Shown here in pieces: positions 42,411 to 54,372 of a stretch of DNA of 64,000 nt. The translations under genes and the position numbers were made by a program. The number at the start of each line of letters is the position of its first letter. Position 1 is the stretch's first letter. The stretch spans positions 39,028,162-39,092,161 of the forward strand of contig OU342637.1 of NCBI GenBank assembly GCA_910589415.1. Direction: 5' to 3'. The notes beneath the pieces are model-generated. The model searched no databases. It saw only the letters and a program-made list of their open reading frames with translations, and was not told the origin of the DNA. The DNA comes from Malachius bipustulatus. Its lineage: Eukaryota; Arthropoda; Insecta; Coleoptera; Melyridae.

Positions 42411-44693
42411 TTTAACTGAAATTTGTTGAGAGATTTCTGTTGACTGACAAAATGTGCTCCTCGTATTTTGCATACTCACTTCTCTCCAGCGTCCATTATT
42501 TTGGATCAACTTGTACAATTTGATGCTTTAAGGTATAACTTATTTTTGTCGAAGATGTCCAAAAAATTCGAAACATGGAATCGGAGGTTAATTGGGGTTT
42601 CCTTTTACTTCTTATTGTCACTTTTTGTAATACTATAATCAGTTCCCTCTTTGAATAAATGAATTCACAAGATTTCCTTTATTCTCTTTCTGAATTTATT
42701 TACGAGATTTTTTCTATTTTCTTGCCTCTTTTTAGTTACCATTTCGCTCACTTTTTACATATTTCCTTTAATCATACATAAATTTATATTATTTTTTCCT
42801 TCAGAAAACAAATTTCGTAATGAGCTTCTTGTTCACTACTCGCATTTATCGGAAAAACTTTTTTTGCTGGATGGGATCATCAGCGACTTCTCAAAGAATT
42901 GACGTTGATCGGATTTTTTCCCTTTTTTTCTGCCAGAAGTATCTTTTTATTTTCAACTTAATACTTAAGTCTAAATGTAGTAGACACTTAAGTCTAATTG
43001 GTTTACCAAACGAATTCTTGAAAGCTAAATTAGGGTGTAAGAACCTGTGAATTTGACACAGTTTACTGGAAAGGACTAAGAAATGTAAGTACTAATTAAG
43101 ACAAAAGTTGTAACCGGTTTATAGCGTTTAGCGATAGGAGAAATCTGTCTCAAAATCATTGTAGGTGAAAGTAAGAGTTTAATTTTTGAAATTATTGGCA
43201 ACTAGCACAAATTTACAATACAAAAATACTGTTTTGTTAAGGATTAGGTATAATAATTTCTGAATTATACAGTGTCAAGAACTGAATGTTTCCGCAAACT
43301 ATTTAATAGTTGTAACTAATAATTTGACTCGGGCAAAAGGCTCTCGGGTTGGATCACTTCGACCTCCGGGCACTATCATCTAAGTCATGCCCTTGGTATA
43401 TAAATAACAAACTATTTCACTATCGGGTATTTAATTCTCGAGCTCTAATAATTGTAACCTGCATTCTTCTGCGCATACTCCCAAATAATGAGCCCCCCAA
43501 TTAATAAAAAATATCAGTAAGGTATACAAATCATTCTGATTTTTTTTCCAGAAAATTTTCGCATAAATTATAAAATATATGCGACAATTTTGTCCATTAG
43601 TGTAGTTACTGATTTTTTTAATTTTTCTGCATACTTCAATCAGTAGCTGTTCCTAATAAACAACTCCACGCTTCCTACGTCTTCCTCTTCTATAATAATG
43701 AGAGAGGTTACTTGTTTCATGACCTACGACACCAGGACATTCCAAGTTTCTTCTTGTCCCGCTTGTTCGGCTGCCTGCATCGTCAGTGCAACATAGTGGT
43801 GACACGTGAATTAACTGTTACTTCATCGAAACTGCATTCTCTGCCTCGATCCATCTCTCTCTAAGTAGGTACATATCTGGGTCAACTACTGGCATTCATA
43901 CTTCGATTATGAGACCAATGGTAATGGCATACCCCAGTGACATTGCTATGTAATCTGGTATTGTGTGGGAATTTTACAACTCAAAATAAGTCTTTGATCT
44001 AACAGTAATTATTGGCCCCTGCCTGCAATGCAAGATAGGCATGAATATTGAAATCGGCAGCACAGTTCAGTGGACGATTTAATGAGTGAGAAGTTAATCC
44101 TCTTGCAGAAACCTATATCAAAATTTTCTTACCACTACGAAATAATAAAATATGACCTACCTTCATCTATCTCTTTTAAATTAATAGTAAAAACAGGACA
44201 ACCTTTTGTTTTGTTTACAAACAAAAATTTTGGTCCATAATTATTCTTTTGCTCATACCTATTAAGTTAAACGACGAAATGTGTACCAAGAGCATTTATT
44301 GACAGTAAGTGGAGTTAAATTGTAGCATTTTAAAGGGTTGATAAGGCGGGATGAAGCACCCTAAACAACAACCTTTCAACAAAAACCCGAAACACTAAAA
44401 AAGTATTGCAGTTGTGTTATTTGAAATCATACAAAATCCAAAATTTGGCTTTCAAATTAAATGCCTAACTTGGTGATCAGGAAAAAAAAGTTGAAAACTA
44501 TATCTACAGCTTTTGAAAACTAACAAAAAAAGTTTGAGAATTGAATTCTCCATATAAAATAAAGTAATTATCAAATTTGTTTTTTCTAAGTTCAAGGAGA
44601 GCTGTGATATTGATTTTTTCGAAATTTAGAACACCTGCTTCAAGGCCTATAACTTCTCGGGGGTGCAAGTTAGTTGAACAGGTAAGTTATATA
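42411..44693. other. Unassigned stretch after the Gypsy element
   Basis: AT-rich with no recognised gene. A frame at 42,820-43,050 lacks a known domain. A GC-richer patch near 43,330-43,450 (CTCTCGGGTTGGATCACTTC) may belong to an unidentified repeat. Confidence 0.35.
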
Positions 44694-44814
44694 ATAATAA
44701 CAATAATGTTTATTTTTGAAGAATATTACATTCTTAATAACTATAATACTATAATACTATACTTAATTAAATCTACATTAAATTAAACCTACTTTCGTAT
44801 ACATTTTTTCCTAT

Positions 44815-45010
44815 ACTAGCTAATTATTTCTTTTTGCTTATTTTGCACTATCATGTTTTTATTTTTATACTCAATACCTATGTTTATGTCTAAGATCGCG
44901 TGGTCAGTAATTTTATCATCGTTATTGTTGCTTACAATATCCATTTCATACCTATATGTGTTATGTTTATCAACAATGCAACAATCTGATAGTGTCCTAC
45001 TTTCACTTGT
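44815..45010 (-). pseudogene. Possible LINE endonuclease C-terminal remnant
   Basis: The minus strand reads TLSDCCIVDKHNTYRYEMDI, then DKITDHAILDINI. The ITDHAIL segment resembles the SDH box that ends AP-type endonucleases of LINEs, at the expected distance after a DxxIV-like block. It follows ORF1 directly, so the bulk of the endonuclease was deleted. Moderate to low confidence. Confidence 0.4.
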
Positions 45011-45020
45011 CCATTGATTT

Positions 45021-46402
45021 CTACCAAATATTCACCATTTTATTCTTTTTCTGTTCTATTTTCTTCTTGTATACACCACAATTTACATCAAAAACATCAT
45101 AACTTGCATCCATATTCAAATTCAATTTTCTATTCACCTCAACACAATTGATACATTTCTTCTTTTTTTCGCAGTCTTTTGATAAATGTTCTCCGCTGCA
45201 TCTGAAACACGCCATTCTATTTTTACATGCTTCTTTTTTATGATTGTATCCCCCACAATTGAAGCATCGCTTTTAAACATAACAGCGATCCCAACCAATG
45301 TTAATTTTTTGCATCTCCATTATCTGCTTGAACGATGACTCATCCACTTCTGCAATCAAGTCCCAGTATCTCTTTTTCTTTGTTTCTAACAATTTAACTA
45401 TCTTTATTTGACTCACATAGTTGTTCTGTTGTTTAATTTGACTGATTATTTCTTCATCTTCATTTACTTCACTCAGTCCACATATTTTTATTCTTTTTTT
45501 TTTTTTAAAAAAAAGGAGGGAGCATCGGTCTTAACTATGTAGGTAAGACAAAGTCGCTCCACTCCGGTAACACGGGATTTCGAGCATTACTCATTCACCC
45601 AGCCTCAAGTATGCCATTTATAAATTTAAACGTTCGGTCACTTGTTTTATTTTTCACATACATTCGAAAATGCATCCGAAAAATAACACGAGCCGGTGAG
45701 TTCCGAACTCGCGACCTTAGGCTCGGTAGGCAGCGGACTGAACCGCTAGGCTACGCGAGTCTCATATTTTTATTCTTATTTTTAACTTCTCAATCATATC
45801 TGCTTTATAATCTGTCATCTTCTTACTAACTTCTGCTTTGAGATTTTCGCCATCCTGTTTTGTTTTACAATTTACTATAATAGCACCACCTTTTGTTTTC
45901 TTTATGCTTTTCACTTTGTTGGAGACAGGATCAACAGTATCCCTCAATTCATTTTCAATTTTTTTCATGTTCCTTTTTAACTTCATTTTTCTTTACCTAT
46001 CTCATTTTTAGGTTTAATAATCACAGGTGTGATTGTTTCCTTAATTGCATCCTTATATGATATCTTCTCCTTTTTATCTTCCAACTTTTTTACTATCTTA
46101 TCTATATTATTTGCCAATACCTTTTGTTCTGCCGCTTGTTCTTGCATTTTTGCATCCATTTTGTAAATGAATTGAACTATCATGTCCAATCCACCTTCTA
46201 AAATCCTTTGTTTGTAAATTTTATAATCATATCTACAGGGTTGACAAATAAACCAAAGTGCAGTATTCTTCTTCAGTACCTTACATTCATTGTCTGAAAT
46301 ATTCATAAACACTTTGTGTACTGGTTTTCTACATAATCCACAATTCTAACCTTGCTCTTCACTTTCAACCTCCTTTGTACACACACTACACTTGCTACTC
46401 AT
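45021..46402 (-). pseudogene. LINE ORF1 protein with PHD-like and CCHC fingers
   Basis: From an ATG at 46,402 the minus strand begins MSSKCSVCTKEV, then after a frame break NCGLCRKPVHKVFM and ALWFICQPC. The C-x2-C ... C-x2-C-x4-H ... C-x2-C spacing looks like a PHD finger, known in ORF1 of some LINEs. A coiled-coil-like, lysine-rich middle follows (46,200-45,980). Next comes a region with KSIKKTKGGAIIVNCKT, then the SINE. ORF1 then resumes with CGLSEVNEDEEI and ends in CCHC-type knuckles (CFNCGGYNHKKEAC, CFRCSGEHLSKDC and CINC). ORF1 proteins bind the LINE RNA. At least one stop and two frame changes show that it is dead. Confidence 0.65.
45496..45762 (-). mobile_element. tRNA-derived SINE with 15-bp target duplication
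   Basis: The 267-bp insert has a tRNA-like head at its minus-strand start: TAGCCTAGCGGTTCAG in the place of the A box and GGTCGCGAGTTCGGAACTC in the place of the B box, the RNA polymerase III promoter. The body ends in an A-rich tail (the T/A run at 45,496-45,518 on the plus strand). CATATTTTTATTCTT flanks it exactly on both sides (45,481-45,495 and 45,763-45,777). It interrupts the ORF1 of a LINE. Removing it and one duplicate rejoins the ORF1 sequence. Confidence 0.88.
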
Positions 46403-46605
46403 TTCAGCTATATTTTTATCCTTTTACATTTAAATTCTTCGGTTTGTTCATACTATACTATATCGCAATCCGGCAACGATGTGCATCGTACCGCTGCTAA
46501 CACACTACGAATACACACTGCTTGTTGTCTTAAATCGCTATATTTTGAGTTCCCCTACACGCCCCTGCTTTGTGTGAGTTCTTATACGAAACCCCTGTAT
46601 ATACG

Positions 46606-48516
46606 TTAAAAAAAAAAACTGTTTAATTAAATTCAACTAAAATAAATCTAAGGACAGAAAGATGTCGATATTTGGAATTAATCTTCACATTTCCGATGAC
46701 CACATTATTACTGTTATGTCCAATTATGTATGTTAGATGTATGAAAAATAGCATGATTATTATCCATCAGAATTTGGATAATAGTAGCACAGGACCTACT
46801 TATGTCATTCTGATTGAGCCGAAGCGTAGGAGAGATCAAGTCATCGAGTCACTCGTGCTTTACATAATCACGAACCATAATTTTTATCTTAAGTTCAGAG
46901 ATAGGTGGATTTCCTTTTGCTCTTCATGTTAGGATATCAAAACGCGTTGTTATAACAGGACTCGTACGTAACGCGGATGCACACCTTTGGGGGACATCAC
47001 TGTGAAATTATTCGGATTTAATAAAAGAATGATTTCGTGTTTCGAATGTAGGTAGATTTATGCTGAAAGGCATATTTGATCTTAAAAAAGTAATATATCA
47101 TCAAATTAGTTTAACATTGGAATAACAGTATGCACTGATAAAAATAATGATCAGAAGAACGAAAATATCAATTGATCGAATTGAGAAAAATAAGTTAAAA
47201 TGTTAAACAATAATTTTATTCTTATTAGTTTTCACATTTTAATTCGCATTTTATTGTAATAATAATACCTCAATTGCCCCAATCTAAATAACTAATAAAA
47301 ATAGAAATAGGTACTTCATTTAAGCAGTGTATTTCTCTTTATAAGTACTCTAATTGCTATATGTAGGCACAAAATTAGAGTATCAATTCCATGAAATTAC
47401 AGTTCATGTGTATTAAATCCAAAATCCAAACATGCTACGGTTGTCGGCAATTTATATAAGAATTAAAATGCCGCTATGTTTATAATTTTCTAACCGCAAA
47501 GACCGGATTGCGTTTTTTCCTTATTATTATTTAAGCAAACAATCAAAGTCACAGACAAAAGACTCGGCGCATATGTGAAATGAGTAGCTCAATGTAGGTA
47601 GGTACTCGTATAAATCATTAACTGACCTGGTCTATCTAAGAACTTGGATGGCTGACCATAAATATTATACCTACTTAATTCAAGGAAGCAAAGTACGAGT
47701 GATAATTATATGCTATTAGATTCTTCGACTAATAATAGTTGTTATTCAGTTCCTGTAGGTGGTGTTAACATATTCTCAAAAAATTTGGATGTCCTTAATT
47801 TTGTAATTTTTCTTATTTTTAGCGTCCAATTATAGCTAAAAATCATAAGAATGATGTTTAAATGAGTTTATGAGAGATAGGATTTTGGTTAAATTAGACA
47901 AAAGTTGCTCATTCTTGTGAACACTTCATTACAACTTTCTATTAAAAAAAATCAAGAGACACTAGATATTCAATACACGTATAGTGAAAATAGTTTCTTA
48001 GAAGTAAGCTCTTTATTTATGGTTAAGTAATAGGTTCGAAGTATTTCAAACAATAACAATCACCTGATTTGAAACTAACGAATCGGTGTAGTTTTGAATA
48101 AATTAATTCAATTGGCAACATTTTAATTTAATTAAGGGCAACAACGTTACCACAAAATCTCTGGAAAATGATAACACTTTCGATGTCTAGCTATCGGTGA
48201 TGATATGCGACATAGTTTGTGATAAATAACACTAAAAGAGTTTCGTGATTTTAATGTAGGTACTAAAAGTTCTGAAGAAGCGTAGGTATGCCTAAATTCA
48301 TTTCTAAATAGGCCGCCAAGGTCATATTTAATATCTGCATTGATGCCATATCGAAAATTTCGTAGGTGCAATGAAGAATCTCTTATATTAAAAATTTCTA
48401 TTTATTTGGAAATATGAATTAAGGCTTCTTCTGATTATAACTGGTGTTAAGTACCTATTTGTAAAGAAAATTTTATCAGAAAGTTGTACACAAATTACAA
48501 ATTCAATAAAAGCAAA
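46606..48516. other. AT-rich region, nothing recognised
   Basis: No conserved coding sequence or RNA gene is visible. GTAGGTAGGTAC near 47,595 is a simple-sequence motif. Frames at 46,672-46,932 and 48,147-48,371 have no known domain. Confidence 0.35.
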
Positions 48517-48835
48517 ACTTGACAGTTTTTTTTTTTTTATTGTAAACTTATTTCTATTCTTAAAATACTAAATAAAACTAAAGATCTAAAAGTCACCCAT
48601 TAGTGTCTCTTAGGTATTGCTAATTAACTATCTGTGGCACTCTTTTATTGTGCACTCATACAAGCTCAGAGTTGCTTTTATCACTACACTATATTTACAC
48701 TAACTCGAAAGGCTTCTTCCTATTGAGTCTTCTCACTAAGTTCGTATTGTCGTGGAGCTGGATTGCCTCGACATTTACGTGTTGTAGTAGTCTTTCTTCG
48801 TAACTTCTAAGTTTGAGCGAGTTACGTGGTAATTA
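48517..48835 (-). pseudogene. 3' end of a Jockey-type LINE with poly(A) tail
   Basis: The minus strand from about 48,835 reads RNSLKLRSYEERLLQHVNVE, then VRRLNRKKPFELV and a stop at 48,695-48,697. The short block ending in RLNRxxPxxL is the usual C-terminus of ORF2 in Jockey-like LINEs. About 150 bp of 3' UTR follow, then a run of T on the plus strand (48,525-48,538), which is the poly(A) tail. Strongly 5' truncated. Confidence 0.6.
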
Positions 48836-48839
48836 TATC

Positions 48840-49328
48840 GTGTGATCCACAAAATTTTTCATCAACTATTATTGCCTTGAATAAAATGAAGCATGTCTGC
48901 CAGATAAAACACAAACAACTGGTAGGTGTGTAAGTGAACTACTCCAATCAATGATCTACAAATCATAGAACAATAAATAAAAACATGACTACTTGCATAA
49001 TGAACTTTGTTAGAGTAAAGAAACTAACCTGGAACAGTAACGATATCTTCTGAGTACGTGTGGTGCTGAGTTTCTTACTAATTGCAGTTTGCAGTGGTTG
49101 TATTTCAAGGAGGATGAACAACTCGAGCCATTGTAGGGTAACTGTATTACCGACACTGACCCTTACTAGCCTTAGTGTCGGAAATACAGGTACCCTAAAT
49201 CGTTGTTATCTCAGAAACTCAGAATATTCTGTCTTTCTGAATAAGGATAAAACAATATTTCAATTTGACGTTTCCGTTCGAGTTTAGGTTTTTGAATGTT
49301 CCAATTATCTTTACCATTTTATAATTTT
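48840..49328. other. Unassigned AT-rich sequence
   Basis: A frame at 49,060-49,287 (plus) has no recognised domain. A short palindrome around 49,150-49,180 (CCGACACTGACC with the inverse AGTGTCGG) is the only structure I noticed. Confidence 0.3.
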
Positions 49329-49329
49329 G

Positions 49330-50530
49330 TGACGACAACTCCGGCTATCCGGGAAACTGGCAGAGAACGGACGGATTGCTCGGGCGCCAGATTTTTGTAG
49401 AGGGTTTACTCCCCAGGGGAAATGGTCTCGCTTTCCTTTCCCAACTACCTAGGTTGTCACACAGGTGGTACGTTTATCGTACCCTTGTCCCAGGGTAACT
49501 CTGTGGAGAAGACGGATAGTGCCAGGGGTCAGATGAGGTTATCACAAAAGCGGACACGGAGGAACGGTCTTTAGGCGTTCCCCGCGTTTTTGATGGCACT
49601 CCCGTGGAGTCAAGTTGTTATGCGAGTGTCTCGTGGTTCCAGGTTCACGGTCGGTTGCGGTAAGAAAGGAGATTCGTGGGCTATATGTTGAACAAGTTTA
49701 TTCTCACAAAAAATAACTATTTACAATCGAAAAGAAATTAAAAAGGTCAATTCAGACTACTAAACAATTATAAGAATTCCTAACCTTAGGGGTCAACTAA
49801 CTACGGGTTGCGAAGCAAAACGGCAGGAGGCGAGTTGCGGTCGTCGGAGGCGGTTTAAACCCCGGTCAGAGAAAAGTTATCTCCTGGTAATTCAAGGTGG
49901 TGGTATTTACGGCGGGTGCGGACGTGAAAATCGGGTCAGCGCGGTGAGGCCGCTGTGTGTCGTGTCTTACTGGACTGAAGGGGCCGGGATTCGGCGTGCT
50001 GTTGGTACGAGTACCAGGCCTCGTCGCCACCGTGAGATTACCCCCTGCGTCGCCGGGGCTGACAATCTCACGACAAATACGGGACCTTCGTTACTCCAGC
50101 GGAAGCCTTTCTACAGCGGGGTCCAGGAACGAACAGAGAGGAAGGACTGATGAAGGGTGATCGGGGGTGATCGTGACACAACCAAATATAGTGTAACAAT
50201 AACGGCTGGTATCAATTACCATCTACCTTAGCACGGAAGCGCAGGGTGATCGGCTCGGATCTCGGACTAACTTGCGGAACCTTGACACACTTGTCTAACT
50301 GTAACTACACCGGAACGGACGTCTTGAACACTACTGCACCCTAAGTAAGAACGCTGGTTCGGAAGTGATTTCTAAGCCAAAATGTCCGTGGTTTTATATG
50401 ATTTTCATATCGCCTGGGTTCACTAATTACCGTTTTTCTGATGGGACGCGGAGTATAAAAAACGGTTCATTTAGTTTTTACCCACGGTGATATCGTTGAT
50501 ATCAGCGGTGTGGCTTCCGAATTTGTAGTC
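49330..50530 (-). repeat. GC-rich LTR-like block with adjacent priming site
   Basis: Read on the minus strand, the block has a TATATAAAACC promoter-like motif near 50,395, a long GC-rich middle, and AATAAA near 49,705. It has a possible LTR end at TACA (49,396) and, six bases later, TGGCGCCCGAGC (49,389 back to 49,378). The last string closely resembles the lysine-tRNA primer-binding site of many retroelements. This order (TATA, poly(A) signal, CA end, TGG site) is that of a 5' LTR. The internal region seems cut off after about 60 bases. I found no second LTR and no target duplication. It could instead be a solo LTR reaching 49,330, or another GC-rich repeat. Confidence 0.45.
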
Positions 50531-52176
50531 AACTGCCTCGATTCAGCTCGCTTAAAATTTGGTCTGTTCATAAAAACTGATAAATGATTTGAGAAATTAA
50601 TAATTATAATGGTTTTATTATTGACGAAATGCATAAATGGATCCTGATGATTTTTAGAATAAATGAAAACTATTATTGGAGGCAGGTGACTAACAAAAAT
50701 AGAGTCGAAAATTCACGACTTCATTACAATTTCACTTCCAAAGCACAAAAAATAACAAAATTTATGAAGAATGGTGGTCAAAAATGTCATGAATCATAAA
50801 AAAGTGACAATTAAGGTAGGTGTTTAGTAACATACCAGTAATTTCATCACCTTCTTAAATTATAGTCATAAATTATTGTTTATCTACTCCTATTAGATAA
50901 CAAATCAATTATTAGTTTAATTTTAACGAAGTAATGGAATGCATTACTATTGCCCTATCGAATAATAGTGTCAGGTCGATTGAACAATGAGCTCATTATT
51001 CAATCGTTATGGTTAATTGTTTAACTTTACCACCCTATTCTGTCGTATGTTTGACAGATTCAAACTACTGACTACTGTCAATGGTCCACTGACGTGAAAA
51101 TAGAGTCCCTAAACGTTTATTTTACGTTTAATAAAATGTTATAAAAATATGAAAGTCGCAGAATATTATGATGATTTTGATCTTTCAACTAGTAAGTATA
51201 GCATACGAAGCTACTTATCATAATACTAAAATGAACATGTTTTAGTATCCGTGCGTAGTTATAAAGCCCTGGTCAACCGCTGTGAAAGCTGATGCCTTTG
51301 GAACACTGCCAATAGGTTTAGTCGACTGCCAGTAGTGACAGCTAAAACCACGATAACCTAACATTCACATTTGTGTATGTTTAGTTTCAATTTAACAATA
51401 CAAACAGAGTTTTACGGTCTTTCGGAGACTCCACTTTCAGACGTTCTCCGGCATCGTCATAACCCCTGTGCAGACCTTTATTCACTACACAACAACTAGG
51501 TTGGGGGAAGTGGTCCGCGGCAGGGCATTTTGAGCTGCCAGTCTGGAATTTTAAATCCGACGAGCTCTATCACCGCTGCTAACCTTACTCACTATTGATC
51601 ACTGTAAGGCCGTGCCCTATCCGCCACCTGGGACGCGCCTGATGGGTACCTCAAACACACAGGCTCAAAATACTTTCTAAAAGTATACTTTCTCTCGAAA
51701 TATACTTTGTGCAAATGTAAGTGCGCTTTTTCCACAATAGCAGGGGTACCTATAATCGTTTCACAGCAACTTTGGATTCCTGCAGTAACTGCAGTCTCAC
51801 CTGCAGTCTCGCCATGCTGCGATTCGATGTTATATCTGTAATATTTATTTATATAATTAGGTATATTATATAAAAAAGTGGCATTGATATTTTAGATGAC
51901 TATTAGAAAAATTAGTATTATCTATACAGAAGTACAGAAGTTTTCCAGAAGAAATACAGAAGTTTTACCCCAAATTCAAAACTTATTTTTTACTGCCCAG
52001 ATGAAATTAATATCATGATAATGAAAATAATATGGCCTTTATCATGATAAGGTAGATATTATTTAAGTTACCTTAATTACATTCACTTCACTGGTAAGTT
52101 CACCCTCTGTTCAACATTGAGTGTAAAAGCGATAACGATAATAAATAGGTAGGTAGGTATTGGATTAGGATTGATA
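50531..52176. other. Unassigned, with a GC-richer repeat-like patch
   Basis: The 51,250-51,700 part is GC-richer than its flanks and contains TCCGACGAGCTCTATCACCG and GGCATCGTCATAACCCCTGT. It looks like part of a dispersed repeat, but I cannot name it. No gene is visible. Confidence 0.3.
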
Positions 52177-52178
52177 TA

Positions 52179-52951
52179 CAGGGTGTTATGTGATTGAATG
52201 TCAATATTTAAGGGGGCGATTTTTGGGTCAATTTTAAGAAGAAAACTTCATAGAACGTATGTCCTAAGAGTCTTAACTTTTAAGATGCAGGGTAGTAAAA
52301 TTTTATTAAAATAAATAATTTTTTCGTAATATCTGTAATAACCGCTCTTGATATTTTAATGAAATTTCGTTTACAGGTATTACGCATCAAGGGGCATTTT
52401 TTTATGTACCACGTTTCATTTTATTTTCATTAGTGACGATGGTGGACGATCTTGCAGAATTTTACTGGCATATTTTAGGAGACACTGATGGTACGCCACT
52501 GATTTCTGTTCAAATAGAAATCATTTTCGGAATCCCCATTAATTTCCAAGCAAATTTGATTACTTATTTTTTTTTCAGCCCGATGCACGGTTTTCGCTTA
52601 AAAAAATAAAATCTGTTTCTCTACATGGTCACAAGATTGTCGTTAAATGACAATAAAAAAATATAAAAATATGCATAGGTAAAATTCTGCCAGATGTCAC
52701 TAGTGGAGATAAAACCAAATGTGGTACATGAAGAAATGCCTCTTGATGAGTAATACCTGTGTATTAAATTTCATTAATATCCAGAGCGGTATTACAGATA
52801 TTATGAAAAGATTATTTATTTTTAAAAACTTTACGACCCTATATCTCAAAAGTTAAGACTTTTAGGACATACGTTGTTATGAAGTTTTCTTCTTAAAATG
52901 GACCCAAAAATCGCCCCCTTGAATATTGACATTCAATTACATAACACCCTG
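52179..52951. mobile_element. MITE related to the transposon at 59.5 kb
   Basis: The ends are CAGGGTGTTATGTGATTGAA and its near-inverted copy, with TA on both sides (52,177-52,178 and 52,952-52,953). The arms are about 300 bp and share TGGGTCAATTTT, ACGTATGTCCTAA and AGTCTTAACTTTT with the arms of the mariner-like element at 59,538-61,775. It is 773 bp long, has no transposase frame and is probably mobilised by a related transposase. Confidence 0.85.
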
Positions 52952-52953
52952 TA

Positions 52954-54370
52954 TGAGTACCACAAAGCACATTTTCTACCTATTTATATTTTTTACTAAC
53001 TAGATTGAATTACTGCTGCCTTTCAATGATATTTTCTGGACTTATGTATAAGCACTGCAAATCACCCAAATCACATGCAAATTGTAAAATAAATGGTGAG
53101 CACGACGCAAATTTAAATGTGTTTGTATTAATTTTATTAGTTGTCAAATCTTTCCAAGGCAAAGTAAGCGAAGTTCGGTTAACGGGTAAGAACGAAATTC
53201 AAATTATCTTGACGGCAGCGCCTCCTGCTCCTGGAGTGACGCAACTAAGTTCAATATTCAAGGTCATATATCTGAGGTGGAGGGCCCTAGGCGGCATTAA
53301 GTGACATATAGCTATATGTTTGACACATAATATCCAGGTTCAAAATTTATAAAAAAAAATATATTAAAAAGTTAACTTTATGTGACTCTGTTTGGAGCTA
53401 GTTATGAAAATATTCACAATTGCGCTAAATATTACTAAATAAGCCAAAATAATATATAACAATCAAATTTCCACTAGTAGATCCTAGTTAATAAGTGTTT
53501 TGAAATATTTGGTTATTTTTAATAAAAAAGAAGTACCGTGTCAGTATCACAGGTTTCTTGAATGACTAGTACACTGCAGTTGCATGCTAAGGTATTATAA
53601 TTCACTGTTAATGCCTGAGATACGATATTATTAGTTCTAGAATCTAAAATTAACTGTTTCCTGTACTTCTTTATATGGGCATTTAAAAGAGATAGTGGGC
53701 AAATTGATGTTAGAAGGCTAGTATTTAGTGCAACTAATGTTGGTTCTTTTGTATGTAACATCATTCAATAATAATTTCCGATCAACTCTATGCAACGTAT
53801 AATGAATGTCCATAATGAAATGCATAGCAAAGAAAACGTTTGAAACTGCCAGAAGGCAAATTCCACACTAGGTATATTTAGGTATATTAATTAGAATGCG
53901 TGTATCATGATAGCAGGTTACTATAAAATCAACGAACAATAAATGTAAGGACACGCGTTGCTGTTTGCTCAGTTACTATTTTGAGAATAATTTAATTATT
54001 TTATTTTGACTCAATTTTTAGTCCAATTTAGTTAAGTTTTATTCATTAAAGAGTAATGAAGCATTCATGACGTATAAGATGCTGAAATTATGTATTAGTT
54101 CTCATGTACCTAGTAAAATAAAATAATAATCAAAGGTTATTTTATCTACTTTTCTTACCTCTCCACTTGTTACCTCGACCACAGTCCTCGACTTATCTAC
54201 TTCCACCCTCCATTCGGATATCTGGGAGTGGGCTAGGAGTGGACTAGCCCAGGAGAATTTCAACAATTCCTGAGTGGTAAAATTTACAATAATTGAATTT
54301 TTCAGTATATGGGGTTTAATTACAAATATTAATTCTCAACATAATATGTAGGCAAATAAACCCCACATTC
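52954..54370. other. AT-rich region, nothing recognised
   Basis: A frame at 53,005-53,304 starts with a hydrophobic, Cys-containing stretch but matches nothing I know. No repeat or RNA gene is visible. Confidence 0.35.
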
Positions 54371-54372
54371 TA

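Larger units (their letters stand above)
44694..46605 (-). mobile_element. Internally deleted LINE carrying ORF1, split by a SINE
   Basis: Read on the minus strand it has a 5' region from about 46,605, a zinc-finger ORF1 (46,402 to about 45,020) and a short stretch resembling the end of a LINE endonuclease (about 45,010-44,815). Its 3' end is AAATAAACATTGTTATTATT at 44,694-44,716. The tail matches that of the LINE in the Gypsy element (AATAAACATT plus ATT repeats), so both belong to related LINEs. Nearly all of ORF2 is missing. A tRNA-derived SINE lies inside ORF1. Confidence 0.65.

Noticed and set aside
45690..45762. A tRNA gene on the minus strand
   Set aside because: The A- and B-box-like segments are present, but the sequence continues into a 200-bp body with an A-rich tail and exact 15-bp flanking duplications, so it is the head of a SINE.
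51250..51700. A tRNA-derived SINE or gene in the GC-richer patch
   Set aside because: I could not place convincing A and B boxes at correct spacing, nor find flanking duplications.
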